Part shown: positions 1 to 8,273 of the stretch, piece by piece
Position numbering within the stretch: the stretch's first letter is position 1
Layout: every line of letters begins with the position of its first letter
From: DATBLE01 sp046734335
GTDB taxonomy: Bacteria; Actinomycetota; Thermoleophilia; Gaiellales; Gaiellaceae
DNA length: 64,000 bases
Direction: 5' to 3'
Assembly: GCA_046734335.1 (NCBI GenBank)
Contig: JBKPRA010000049.1
Location: 39,374-103,373, forward strand
The notes under the pieces: generated by a model
Databases searched by the model: none
What the model saw: only the letters and a program-made list of their open reading frames with translations
Told to the model about the DNA's origin: nothing
Translations under genes and position numbers: made by a program

Positions 1-372
1 CGTCAGGTGCGGGCTCGACACCAGCCCCTTCAGGTCGGCGACGAAACCCTGGGGCACGGTCACGACCGCCGAGACGCGACCCGATGCGAGCTGCTGCGCG
101 GCCTGCTGCTCGGACATGCGGACGATCTCGACGTTCTTGCCGACGTCGCGGATCAGGTTGTCGATGCTGAACGACTGCCCTGCGACCCTGACCCGGTGCG
201 GGATCCCGTCCTTGTCGACGAAGGCGACCCGCGGCTTTGCATTCGCATAGGCGGCGGTCAGGCCGATCAGCAGTGCGATCACGAGCGGGTACGCGATCAG
301 GACGCCGAGCAGCGCCGGCGACCGCCGGAGAACAAGGAGGTCCTTCCGCAGGATCAGCCATGCCTGTCTCAC
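1..372 (-). CDS. ABC-2 type transporter permease, N-terminal part (runs off the window)
   Basis: Partial gene; only the first 124 codons are inside the window. It begins at a GTG that overlaps the stop codon of the ATPase gene (GTG at 372-370, TGA at 371-369), so the two are translationally coupled. After a short cytoplasmic start comes one membrane segment (LLGVLIAYPLVIALLIGL), then an extracytoplasmic stretch with VAFVDKDG and VSAVVTVPQGF. This is the layout of the ABC2_membrane_3 family, where a large outside domain follows TM1. With the ATPase it should form an exporter; the substrate is unknown. Confidence 0.8.
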   Translation of the reverse strand, partial: MRQAWLILRKDLLVLRRSPALLGVLIAYPLVIALLIGLTAAYANAKPRVAFVDKDGIPHRVRVAGQSFSIDNLIRDVGKNVEIVRMSEQQAAQQLASGRVSAVVTVPQGFVADLKGLVSSPHLT

Positions 373-1022
373 ATCAGGCTTCCGGCAGCTTCGGAGGTCA
401 GGTAGGCCGCGACCGGCCCGTCGAAGACGACATGGCCGTCGAGCAACGCGGCCACGCGGTCGGCCACGTGCTCGAGGTCATCCAGGTTCTGGGTGACGAG
501 CACGACGGCGCCGCCCGCGTCCCGGACACCGCGCGCCGTCTCCCAGAGCCGCCGGCGCTGGCGCGGGTCGAGCGCCGCGGTCGGCTCGTCGAGGAGCAGC
601 ACGTGCGGGTCGGGCAGCAGAGAGATCGCCAGGTCGAGGCGCTGGCGGTTGCCGACGGACAGCGCCGCCGCCGGACGGTCGTCGTCGGGCAGCTCCAGCC
701 GCTCGAGCATCCGCTGGGGGTCTCCGGCCTGCTCGAGCCGCGCGAAGAGCTCGAGGTTCTGGCGGGGTGACAGCCGCCCGTAGTGGGCGGCCCGCTGCGG
801 CATCCAGCCCGCGCGCACCCCGTCGGCCCGCTCGACCGCGCCCGTGCTCGGCTGCTGGGCACCGGCCAGGATCGCGAGCAGCGTCGACTTCCCGGCGCCG
901 TTCGGCCCGACCAGAGCCAGGGCCTCGCCGCGGTGCACCTCGAGGTCGGTCTCCGCCAGCGCCACGTGGTCGCTGAACCGGCGGGAGACGCCGCGCGCGA
1001 CGAGGAGCGGCCCGTCGCTCAC
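369..1022 (-). CDS. ABC transporter ATP-binding protein (exporter type)
   Basis: A 217-aa ATPase that powers the ABC-2 permease encoded just downstream. Walker A is GPNGAGKST near residue 36, the signature region reads LSVGNRQRLDLA (a variant of LSGGQ), Walker B is HVLLLDEPTAALD and the H-loop position has become VTQN (Gln instead of His). The GTG start (1022-1020) overlaps the TGA of the upstream gene, so the three genes form one operon. The family exports drugs, peptides or lipids; nothing here fixes the cargo. The variant signature and the Gln in the switch position are worth noting but both occur in ABC-2 systems. Confidence 0.85.
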   Translation of the reverse strand: MSDGPLLVARGVSRRFSDHVALAETDLEVHRGEALALVGPNGAGKSTLLAILAGAQQPSTGAVERADGVRAGWMPQRAAHYGRLSPRQNLELFARLEQAGDPQRMLERLELPDDDRPAAALSVGNRQRLDLAISLLPDPHVLLLDEPTAALDPRQRRRLWETARGVRDAGGAVVLVTQNLDDLEHVADRVAALLDGHVVFDGPVAAYLTSEAAGSLM

Positions 1023-2290
1023 CCGCGGCGCTGTGTGCGGCGCGAGGGCTCCGACACCGGGGGAGCGGACGCCCCGGGGTCCGGCACCGGCGCAACCGCC
1101 GGCGGCGGCTCGACCTCGACCTCGATCGGCACCGGGCCTCCTCCCTCCCACGACTCGAGCTCGACCCGCTCGGAGAAGTACTCGTACACCGCGCGCCCGG
1201 CGGCCAGGAGCGGCAGCGCAACCAGGATCCCGGCGAGGCCGTAGATCTCGCCGCCCGCGAGGAGGCCGAAGATGACCAGGAGCGGGTGGAGGCGCAGCGC
1301 GCTGCCCATCACCTTCGGAACGACGACGTGCCCCTCGACCTGGTGGATGATGAGGAAGAGGATCGTCACCCAGAGCAGCGAGATCGGATGGACGACGGCG
1401 GCGTAGATCCCGGCCGGAATCGCGCCGAGCCACGGGCCGAGATACGGGATCAGCTCCATCACAGCCACCCACGCGCCGAAGAGCAGCGCGTACTTGTCGG
1501 CACCCGGGACCAGCCCCAGGACACCGAGCAACCACATCCCCGCTCCGGCGCTGGCGCCGATGATCAGCGAAACGAGCAGCTGACCTTTCACATAGCCGGC
1601 GACGGCGTGCTCCATCCGCACGAGCAGCGGCTCCGACCCCGGGTGCGGCGGGAAGCGCCGGTCGAGCGCGCGGCTGAGCTTCGAGAAGTCGAGCAGCATG
1701 TAGACCGACACTACGATCACCACGATCGAGGCGAAGAGCAGCTTTCCGATCGAGATCGCCGCCCCCTCGACGAAGTCGACGACCCGACTCGTGTACTTGC
1801 CCACGTCCTTGTCGCGGATCTGCCGTACCCAGCGGTGGCCGCGCTCCTGGACGTCGATCGAGCTGAGCCCGTGGCCGTTCAGCCACCGCTGCAGCCGGTC
1901 GACGTCGCGGTCGGCGTCGGTCTGGCCGGTCCGTCCATTCGGCTCCGTAAAGTAGGTGTCGAACCGGTTTGCGGCCGTCTTCGTCTGATCGACGACGACG
2001 GTGGCGAGAGCCCAGATGCTCACGATCAACGCCGCCGCGCAGCCCAGGTACACGAGTGCGACGGCAAAGCCGCGCCGAATCCGGAACCGTCCGATCCTTA
2101 CCTCACCGATCGCCCTGACGACCGGGTCGAGCAGCAGCGCGATCAGCGAGGCGACGAGAAAGAGGAAGACGACGTGAAAGACGCGGCCCGCGACCACCCA
2201 CGCCAGGATCAGCAGGAGCGGAAGCCCGACCAGCTGCATCCAGCGCGGAATCTGGATCTTCGGCGCCGCGCCGGGAGCCATCGCGGCCAT
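1019..2290 (-). CDS. AI-2E family transporter (PerM/YdiK-like membrane protein)
   Basis: A 423-aa polytopic membrane protein with about seven to eight hydrophobic segments. The order is a TM pair near the N-terminus (LVGLPLLLILAWVVAGR, VVFLFLVASLIALLLDPVV), a third TM, a soluble region of about 100 residues, then the conserved C-terminal core with VEGHVVVPKVMGSALRLHP and GGEIYGLAGILVALPL, which is diagnostic of the AI-2E/UPF0118 family. Members have been linked to quorum-signal export and Na+/H+ antiport, so the substrate is open. The tail is Pro/Glu-rich. ATG at 2290 or 2281 fits the family; in-frame sequence further upstream is not protein-like. Confidence 0.85.
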   Translation of the reverse strand: MAAMAPGAAPKIQIPRWMQLVGLPLLLILAWVVAGRVFHVVFLFLVASLIALLLDPVVRAIGEVRIGRFRIRRGFAVALVYLGCAAALIVSIWALATVVVDQTKTAANRFDTYFTEPNGRTGQTDADRDVDRLQRWLNGHGLSSIDVQERGHRWVRQIRDKDVGKYTSRVVDFVEGAAISIGKLLFASIVVIVVSVYMLLDFSKLSRALDRRFPPHPGSEPLLVRMEHAVAGYVKGQLLVSLIIGASAGAGMWLLGVLGLVPGADKYALLFGAWVAVMELIPYLGPWLGAIPAGIYAAVVHPISLLWVTILFLIIHQVEGHVVVPKVMGSALRLHPLLVIFGLLAGGEIYGLAGILVALPLLAAGRAVYEYFSERVELESWEGGGPVPIEVEVEPPPAVAPVPDPGASAPPVSEPSRRTQRRG

Positions 2291-2446
2291 CGTACCGCGG
2301 AGGTCGTACGACTTCAGCACAGGCCGTGGGACTGGGCGGCCGAGACCGAGGGCGCGCTGGCACGCGGCGTTGTGCCGGAGAGTTGGTTCACTTCCGTACG
2401 ACCGGTCCCGTTGAAAGGACTCGCCGGGTCGGCTACGGTGCCGCGG

Positions 2447-3217
2447 ATGCCGGCTTCCCCCGCCTACAGGCGGCACGATCGCCGCGCCGCCAGGGCCCGT
2501 CAGGCACGCCGCCGCGCCATCCTGCTTGCGCTTGTCGTCGGGCTCTTCGTGATCCTCGCCGTCGCCGCCTTCCGGCCCGACGGCGGTTCGAAAGTCGGCG
2601 CGAGCCCGGCGAGCGCGACACGACTCCTCCCTCCGCCGCCTCCCTCCGGAGTGGCGGTCGCGAGCTACGGACGACTGCGCGTGGCCTCGCCCGTCAACGA
2701 GAGCGTCGTCACGGCCATCGGGTACCACGGCGCCGGCGACGGGACCCTCGCATTCGAGCCGGTCGGGCGACAGGCGAACGTCGGCGTCGTCACCCGCGTC
2801 TTCCACCGGATCTTCGGCGGCGGCGGCAGCAGCGGGGTCGTCTACTACCGGCTCGGCGGTGGAGACGGGCCGTCGACCGGGGCGCTCGACGTCGGGGCCG
2901 CTCCGGGCACCGACGTCTACTCGCCGACCGACGGCACGGTCGTCGGCCTACGCGACTACGTGCTGAACGGGAAGAAGTACGGCTCGGTCATCGACATCGA
3001 GCCCGTCGGGGAGCCCTCGGTCGTCCTCTCCGTCTCCCACATCCAGGCCGACCCGGCCCTGACCGTCGGTTCAACCGTCACTGCAAGCACCTCCCGGATC
3101 GGCCGCGTCGTCGACCTGTCGGGCGTCGAGCGGCTGGCGCTCGCTCGCTACACGCGCGACGCCGGCAACTACGTCGAGCTGACGCTGCGTCCGGCCGGGT
3201 CCGTCCCGCTGCGCTAG
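2447..3217 (+). CDS. Membrane-anchored degenerate M23 (LytM-like) protein
   Basis: A 256-aa protein with a basic N-terminus, one membrane anchor (AILLALVVGLFVILAVAAF, about residues 24-42) and a C-terminal duplicated-hybrid-motif domain. The M23 pattern is recognisable: GALDVGAAPGTDVYSPTDG matches the first motif and the VGSTVTA...IGRV run matches the second half. The zinc ligands are not kept: the His of HxxxD is missing and the final HxH corresponds to NYV. Degenerate LytM proteins of this kind often activate or scaffold amidases instead of cutting peptidoglycan. An in-frame GTG at 2438 is an alternative start. It lies 13 bp before the ymdB-like gene on the same strand. Confidence 0.6.
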   Translation: MPASPAYRRHDRRAARARQARRRAILLALVVGLFVILAVAAFRPDGGSKVGASPASATRLLPPPPPSGVAVASYGRLRVASPVNESVVTAIGYHGAGDGTLAFEPVGRQANVGVVTRVFHRIFGGGGSSGVVYYRLGGGDGPSTGALDVGAAPGTDVYSPTDGTVVGLRDYVLNGKKYGSVIDIEPVGEPSVVLSVSHIQADPALTVGSTVTASTSRIGRVVDLSGVERLALARYTRDAGNYVELTLRPAGSVPLR

Positions 3218-3230
3218 AAGCCGCGTTCTC

Positions 3231-4010
3231 TTGCGTCTTCTTTTCCTCGCCGACGTCTTCGGCTCTGCCGGCCGACGCGCGGTGGAGGAGCGGCTGCCGG
3301 GCCTCCGCGACGAGCTGCGCATCGACTTCTGCATCGTCAACGGCGAGAATGCGGCGGACGGCCGAGGCCTGACCCCGAAGCTGGCGGACCGGCTGCTCGC
3401 AGCCGAAGCCGACGTCGTCACGCTCGGAAACCACGTGTGGGCCCGGGACGAGATCGGCCCCTACCTCGCGCAGTCGGAGCGTGTGATCCGGCCGGCCAAC
3501 GTTGCCTCAGGCTCGCCGGGCCGCGCGCTTGCGGTTGCCGCGGCCGCGGACGGCACGCCGGTCGCGGTCGTCAACCTGCTGGGCTGGCTGTTCCTCGACG
3601 TCCCCGTCGGACCGTTCGAGATGCTCGACGAGCTCGTCGAGGAAGCGCGCCGGGCGGCGAAAGTCGTTGTCGTCGACTTCCACGCCGAAGCGACGAGCGA
3701 GAAGATCGCCGTCGCCCGCTGGCTCGACGGCCGGGTGACGGCCGTGATCGGGACACACACACACGTCCAGACGAGCGACGCTCGGGTTCAGCCCGGCGGC
3801 ACGGCCGCGATCACCGACGCCGGCATGACCGGGCCGCACGACTCGGTGATCGGCGTCGAGGCCGACCTCGCGATCCGGCGCATGCGCACCGGTATGCCCG
3901 TCCGCTTCCGGCCGGCCGAAGGCGGCGTTCGCCTCGAGGGGGTGGTCGTCGACTGCGACGCCGACGGCCACGCTACGGCGATCGAGACGCTGCGCGTTCC
4001 GCACCCGTAG
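3231..4010 (+). CDS. ymdB: YmdB-family metallophosphoesterase (cyclic nucleotide phosphodiesterase)
   Basis: A 259-aa calcineurin-like phosphoesterase of the YmdB/TIGR00282 type, full length for the family. Metal and active-site motifs are in order: FLADVFGSAGR near the N-terminus, IVNGENAADGRGLT, VVTLGNHVW, VVDFHAEATSEK and IGTHTHVQTSDA. Bacillus YmdB hydrolyses 2',3'- and 3',5'-cyclic nucleotides and affects biofilm and motility decisions; the same chemistry is expected here but not shown. The start is a TTG (3231), the only one in the right place to give MRLLFLADVFG. Its 3' end overlaps the convergent GT87-like gene by 38 bp. Confidence 0.9.
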   Translation: MRLLFLADVFGSAGRRAVEERLPGLRDELRIDFCIVNGENAADGRGLTPKLADRLLAAEADVVTLGNHVWARDEIGPYLAQSERVIRPANVASGSPGRALAVAAAADGTPVAVVNLLGWLFLDVPVGPFEMLDELVEEARRAAKVVVVDFHAEATSEKIAVARWLDGRVTAVIGTHTHVQTSDARVQPGGTAAITDAGMTGPHDSVIGVEADLAIRRMRTGMPVRFRPAEGGVRLEGVVVDCDADGHATAIETLRVPHP

Positions 4011-5229
4011 GCACGAACAGCACGGCAAAGAGCGCGACCAGGACGAGGTCGCGGGCCAGCACGAGCCACGAGGCGGCCGTGTCGAAGCTCAGCGCGAGAT
4101 CCCAGTAGCGAAACGGGAACCAGGCTTGGGTGACCACGAGCGCCGTCGCCAGCAACGCGCTCGCCGCCAACCCGCGCCGGCCGCCTACGAGCGGTACGAG
4201 CGGGATCAGCCAGATCAGGAACTGGGGCGACAGCACTTTGCCGAAGGCGACGAACGCGCAGACGGCCGTTGCCGAGGCCCGCACGAGCCGCTCGCGGCCG
4301 ACCGGCCCGCGCGCAAACCAGGTCCAGGTGGCGATCAGCGCCGCCCCCTGGACGACCGTCTGCACGACGGCCAGCGTGTCGGGGGCGGTGCCGACCAGAT
4401 TCTGCGAGCCGTGGCTCGACCGCATGGTGATGTCGAGCCCGCCGGCCACGTGGGCGGCGAGCAGCACCGCCGCGCCGAACGACTCGATCTGGAGCGGGCG
4501 GCTCGTCTGGGTGGTGATGCTGTGCCAGACGCCGTGCGGGGAGAGCACGAGGAACGGGACGAAGCAGAGCGCGAGCACGCCGGTGAACACGCCGAGGCAC
4601 AGGAGTGCCTCCCGCCGGCCGCGGCGGCGCCAGATCCAGACCGCCACGATGGGAGCGAGCACCGCTGGGAAGAGCTTCGCCGAGACGGCCAACCCGAGCA
4701 CGCCCGCGCCGACGCGCTGGCGCCCGGCCACGAGTGCCGCCAGCGATCCGGTGACCAGCGCCGTGGGCCAGAGATCGAACCGAGAGAGCATCACGGAGCC
4801 GAGCAGCAGCGGCGTCAGGGCCGCGAAGCCGAGCGCAGCGCCGGTCCGTACCGGACCAGCCTCCAGACTGAGGAGAATCGAGAGCATGAACGCGAGCGTG
4901 AGCGCTCCGCAGAACAGCATCTCCGCCTCGAAGCCCGCGCGGTAGCCGTCCAGGTCGCCGTCCTCCGATCGCATGAGAGAGGGCAGCGCGAACACCGGCA
5001 GCGCCGCCGGGGGGTACTCGAGCTGGAAGTCGCGATAGGGAACGTGGCCGTTCGCGATCGCGTCGCCGTATCGCTGGTAGATCGGTGTATCGGCGATGCG
5101 GCTGTGCCGGTAGAAGCCGAAGTGGATCGCCGACCAGGCCCCAACGAACAGGGCGATCGCGAGCGTCAGCGCCACCGCGGCGCGCCGCGAGTCAGCCTGC
5201 TGGGACCAGCTCTCGCTGCTCGTGCTCAT
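3973..5229 (-). CDS. GT87/DUF2029-like polyprenyl-sugar-dependent glycosyltransferase
   Basis: A 418-aa membrane protein with roughly nine to ten TM segments. After TM1 comes an extracytoplasmic loop with DTPIYQRYGDAIANG and YRDFQLEYPPAALP, the DxxxY...EYPP pattern of DUF2029/GT87 mannosyltransferases that use polyprenyl-phosphate sugars on the outer face of the membrane. FDLWPTAL and SAKLFPAVL motifs are also typical. Its ATG lies 38 bp inside the 3' end of the upstream membrane-protein gene, which implies coupling. It probably works in envelope glycan or glycolipid synthesis; the acceptor is unknown. It overlaps ymdB convergently. Confidence 0.7.
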   Translation of the reverse strand: MSTSSESWSQQADSRRAAVALTLAIALFVGAWSAIHFGFYRHSRIADTPIYQRYGDAIANGHVPYRDFQLEYPPAALPVFALPSLMRSEDGDLDGYRAGFEAEMLFCGALTLAFMLSILLSLEAGPVRTGAALGFAALTPLLLGSVMLSRFDLWPTALVTGSLAALVAGRQRVGAGVLGLAVSAKLFPAVLAPIVAVWIWRRRGRREALLCLGVFTGVLALCFVPFLVLSPHGVWHSITTQTSRPLQIESFGAAVLLAAHVAGGLDITMRSSHGSQNLVGTAPDTLAVVQTVVQGAALIATWTWFARGPVGRERLVRASATAVCAFVAFGKVLSPQFLIWLIPLVPLVGGRRGLAASALLATALVVTQAWFPFRYWDLALSFDTAASWLVLARDLVLVALFAVLFVPTGAERAASRSP

Positions 5230-7015
5230 CGCGGACGGTCGCCTTCTCCGGCGCGGGTGACGGCTCGGCCGCGAGCACCGCGTAGGCGGCGAACGCGAAG
5301 AACCAGGGGAGATAGAGGTAGAACCAGTGGGTCAGCACCAGCTCGAAGCCGATCAGGATCGCGCCGGTCAGGGCGGCGAGCTGCAGCGGTGACTTGCGTC
5401 GGGGCAGGAAGGCGGCCGCCGCCGCACCCGCCACCAGGAGCACCTGGAGCACCCGCTGGAGCCAGTGGAGGTCGGGCAGGCCGGCGTGGTACTGGCGCCA
5501 GTCCCAGAGCGAGAAGGGCGACTGCCGGTTGACCTGCGGCGGAATCGTCCGGTCCCAGAAGACGCGGGCTGCGTGCAGCACGTTCGGCTCGAGCAGGAGC
5601 ACCCAAAAGGACGCGACCGTTGCGATCGCGAAGCCGCCGGCGAACATCAGCGCCGTCCGCCTGCTCTTCCGGAACTCAGGGTACGTCGCCCAGAGAGGCG
5701 CGACCAGCAGCGCTGCGAACTTCGTCCAGGACGCGAGCCCGACGAACACCCCGCGCGCCCAGGCCGAGGTACACAGCCAGAAGCCCCAGATCAGGAACGC
5801 CGGCATGATCGCGTCGTTGGTGTTCGACATCGAGGCGTACTGCGTGAACGGGTACGCAGCCCAGGCGAAGGCGAGGGTGACGCCGAGCCGGTTTCCGCCG
5901 AACCGGCGCCCCGCGAGCGCGAGCCCGAGCACGCAGAGGAGGTCGAAGGCGATCGCGGTGAAGTGCGACGCGGGCAGGTCGTCCCACTGCCCGCCCCACC
6001 CGAAGATCGCGTAGCCGGGGATGTACGCGATGTACGACATCGGGCCGTAGGTATCACCGTTCGGGTTCGCCGACTCGCAGCGTCCGTTCGTCTGGATCCG
6101 AGCGCGGATCTCGCCCTCGCGGTCGGCCGGGCCGCACGTCTTCAGGTCCTCCTCGACCGGGAAGTGGCCGTACGGCGACTGCCCGTGCACGATCCGCTGG
6201 GCGCCGATCGGACCGGCGTAGCCGACGTCGATCACGTTCGAGTCGCGGACGTTCAGCCCGACCTTGAACCCACAGAGGAAGACGGTCGCCGCGGCGAGCA
6301 CCCACACCGGCCAGAACGGACGAGAGATGGGCGGCGGCCGGTCGCGGATCCCGATCCAGAGCATCCGCCCGAGCAGGTAGGCGAGGCCCGGGTAGACGAG
6401 CGGCACGCTGGTGAAGATCCGGCCGTGGTTGAAGTACCAGAGCGACACGGAGAACGACAGCAGCGCCAGCAGGTCGAGATTGCGCAGGCTGAGCGGCCGG
6501 CGGAGGTCGGCAAGCCCGATCAGGAAGACGGCGCAGAAGGCGAGCCAGACCCCGAGGCTGTTGATCTTCTTGCCGCCGAACGCGCCCGGCCCCCCGCGCG
6601 CCATGCGCCAGGCGACCTGCGGGCCGGTCCAGGCCTCGGTGACGATGCCGGTGGTGTCGTCCACGCGGCCGGTGGCGATCTCGCCCGCCGGCCCCGACCA
6701 CACCTTCACGTCCCAGTCCATGTACTGCGCGTCGTACGTCCCCTGGGTGACCAGGCTCTCTTTCGGGTACCGCCCCACCCAGTCGTTGACCTTCGGGACT
6801 GCGAGGAGCGTGGCGACGACCTTCGCCTCGGTCTGGTTCTGGCGAGGAGCCTGGGCCGGTGCCTGCTGCGTCTGGGTGAAGGGAATCTGCCGCTCCGTGG
6901 TCGTGACGGTCCTGGTGACCGTTTGGGCCGGCGCGGCCGCAGCCGCGGGAACCGACGCCAGCAGCACGAGCACGCCCGCGGCGACGAGGCGTCTCACGTG
7001 TGCTCCGTCCGGCAC
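5192..7015 (-). CDS. Multi-TM membrane protein, DUF2029/GT87-like, with secreted PepSY-like N-terminal domain
   Basis: A 607-aa protein with a signal or anchor segment (LVAAGVLVLLASVPAAAAA), then an extracytoplasmic region of about 110 residues containing YMDWDVKVWSGPAGEIATG and VDDTTGIVTEAWTGPQVAW, which reads like a PepSY-type beta-hairpin domain. It is followed by about 11 TM segments. The core loop has QSPYGHFPVEED and the charged GDTYGPMSYIAYIPG, similar in style to the neighbouring GT87-like protein. I infer a polyprenyl-sugar glycosyltransferase or glycan-handling protein fused to a sensory or inhibitory outer domain. The start could also be the GTG six codons downstream. It shares 38 bp with the following gene. 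Confidence 0.6.
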   Translation of the reverse strand: MPDGAHVRRLVAAGVLVLLASVPAAAAAPAQTVTRTVTTTERQIPFTQTQQAPAQAPRQNQTEAKVVATLLAVPKVNDWVGRYPKESLVTQGTYDAQYMDWDVKVWSGPAGEIATGRVDDTTGIVTEAWTGPQVAWRMARGGPGAFGGKKINSLGVWLAFCAVFLIGLADLRRPLSLRNLDLLALLSFSVSLWYFNHGRIFTSVPLVYPGLAYLLGRMLWIGIRDRPPPISRPFWPVWVLAAATVFLCGFKVGLNVRDSNVIDVGYAGPIGAQRIVHGQSPYGHFPVEEDLKTCGPADREGEIRARIQTNGRCESANPNGDTYGPMSYIAYIPGYAIFGWGGQWDDLPASHFTAIAFDLLCVLGLALAGRRFGGNRLGVTLAFAWAAYPFTQYASMSNTNDAIMPAFLIWGFWLCTSAWARGVFVGLASWTKFAALLVAPLWATYPEFRKSRRTALMFAGGFAIATVASFWVLLLEPNVLHAARVFWDRTIPPQVNRQSPFSLWDWRQYHAGLPDLHWLQRVLQVLLVAGAAAAAFLPRRKSPLQLAALTGAILIGFELVLTHWFYLYLPWFFAFAAYAVLAAEPSPAPEKATVRDEHEQRELVPAG

Positions 7016-7064
7016 CGGTCTTGCGCTTGTAGCAAGTGGCCGGAGCCGCGCAGGGACGCAGGGA

Positions 7065-7090
7065 GCGTCAATATGCAGGCATATTGACGC
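7065..7090. promoter_or_regulatory. Perfect 26-bp palindrome, likely operator
   Basis: Two 12-bp arms (GCGTCAATATGC and its exact complement) face each other across a 2-nt centre. The arms are much richer in A+T than the surroundings. The site lies 50 bp upstream of the 607-aa membrane-protein gene and 68 bp past the gtrA stop, both on the minus strand. There is no T-run, so a repressor or activator binding site fits better than a terminator. The cognate regulator is not in the neighbourhood. Confidence 0.5.
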
Positions 7091-7157
7091 GACTGAGGAC
7101 GCAGCATGGAGGTTCCGGACGCCGCCAGAAACGCCCTGACTATTGCCCGATGGAGCA

Positions 7158-7595
7158 CTAGCTCCTGAACGACCAGAGCTTGTTCGCGCTGAAGCTGAAC
7201 GGAGTGACGAGGACGATCGCCACCGCCTGGGCGAGAATCTTGTCCGTCCCGAACGCGACCAGCACCCGCAGGATGGCGAGGTTCAGCCCCAGCGCTGCCA
7301 CCGACACGATCAGGAATCGCATTCCCTGGTGGTAGACGTGGCCGCGGCTGGACCGGAAGGTCCAGAGCCGGTTCCAGAGGTAATTGTTGGTGACGGCGAC
7401 CACGAACGAGCAGGCTGCCGCGGGCAGGTAATGGAGCCCGGCGCCCTTGAGCAGCGCGATGTAGACGGCCAGGTTGACGAGGTAGCCGCTCAGGCCGACG
7501 ACAGAGAACTTGAGGAGCTCGATCCAGTTCTCCGAACGGCCGAGCGCACGGCGGGCACGAGTGGCCGCGATCCCCGCTGCGGTCGAGCGCGCCAC
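7158..7595 (-). CDS. GtrA family membrane protein
   Basis: A 145-aa protein with four TM helices and the GtrA signatures KFSVVGLSGYLVNLAVY near residues 28-45, FVVAVTNNYLWNRLWTF in the second helix region and FSFSANKLWSF at the C-terminus. GtrA proteins are thought to help flip or present polyprenyl-phosphate-linked sugars across the membrane. Two GT87-like proteins that would use such donors lie downstream on the same strand, so a shared glycan pathway is likely. The gene follows pcm by 27 bp and looks like the last gene of that run; a palindrome and a 142-bp gap follow. Confidence 0.85.
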   Translation of the reverse strand: MARSTAAGIAATRARRALGRSENWIELLKFSVVGLSGYLVNLAVYIALLKGAGLHYLPAAACSFVVAVTNNYLWNRLWTFRSSRGHVYHQGMRFLIVSVAALGLNLAILRVLVAFGTDKILAQAVAIVLVTPFSFSANKLWSFRS

Positions 7596-7622
7596 TGTGC
7601 GAGCGTACCCGAACCGATCCGG

Positions 7623-8273
7623 TCATTCCCCGTCGAAGCCCTCGGCGCCCACAAGCGGGACGAACCGGCAGGGAACCGACCGCAGCACAGCCGGACCCTC
7701 CGGGCTGCGGACGACGAGCCGGAGCTCCTGGCCCCCGCGACCGCCGACCGGAACGACGAGCCGGCCGCCGGGGTCGAGCTGGGCGTAGAGCGAGGCCGGC
7801 ACCTCCGGTGCCGCTGCCGCCACTGCGACCGCGCCGAACGGCGCGTGCTCGGGGAGACCCAGGGAGCCGTCGCCGACGTGCACCCGGACGTTCGCGCAGC
7901 CGGCGAGCTCGAGTGCCACCCGCGCGCGGCCGGCCAGATCGGGCAGCCGCTCGATGGTGTGCACCTCGCCCGCGAGCTGAGCGAGCACGGCCGCCTGGTA
8001 GCCCGAGCCCGTGCCGACGTCGAGCACGCGTTCGCCGGAACGAACTGCCAGCGCCTCGCAGATCCGAGCGACCATGTACGGCTGCGAGATCGTCTGATCG
8101 CCGCCGATCGGCAGAGCTGCATCGTCGTAGGCGCGCTCGCGCACCTGCTCGGGGACGAAGAGCTCCCGCGGAACGCGGGCCATCGCGTCGAGAACGCGCT
8201 CGTCGACGATGCCACGCCGGCGGAGCTGCTCCTCGACCATGCGGTGCCGCTCGCCGGTGCGATCAGACTGCAC
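7623..8273 (-). CDS. pcm: Protein-L-isoaspartate O-methyltransferase
   Basis: A 216-aa SAM-dependent methyltransferase that starts the repair of isoaspartyl residues in aged proteins in the cytoplasm. It has the PCMT landmarks: RVPRELFVP, then GGDQTISQPYMVA (substrate-binding region), then SAM motif I VLDVGTGSGYQAAVLA, then PGGRLVVPVG. Length is normal. It overlaps the 3' end of the upstream phosphodiesterase-like gene by 11 bp, so the two are cotranscribed. The family identification is firm. Confidence 0.93.
   Translation of the reverse strand: MQSDRTGERHRMVEEQLRRRGIVDERVLDAMARVPRELFVPEQVRERAYDDAALPIGGDQTISQPYMVARICEALAVRSGERVLDVGTGSGYQAAVLAQLAGEVHTIERLPDLAGRARVALELAGCANVRVHVGDGSLGLPEHAPFGAVAVAAAAPEVPASLYAQLDPGGRLVVPVGGRGGQELRLVVRSPEGPAVLRSVPCRFVPLVGAEGFDGE

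Noticed and set aside
1286..2446. In-frame N-terminal extension of the M23-like gene
   Set aside because: It lies antisense to the AI-2E gene, has shadow composition, and a normal start with membrane anchor exists at 2447.
4126..5532. Long plus-strand open frame (468 codons) opposite the GT87-like genes
   Set aside because: Composition is Arg/Glu/Gly/Pro-rich with no domain, typical of the antisense shadow of a high-GC gene; the minus-strand gene has clear motifs.
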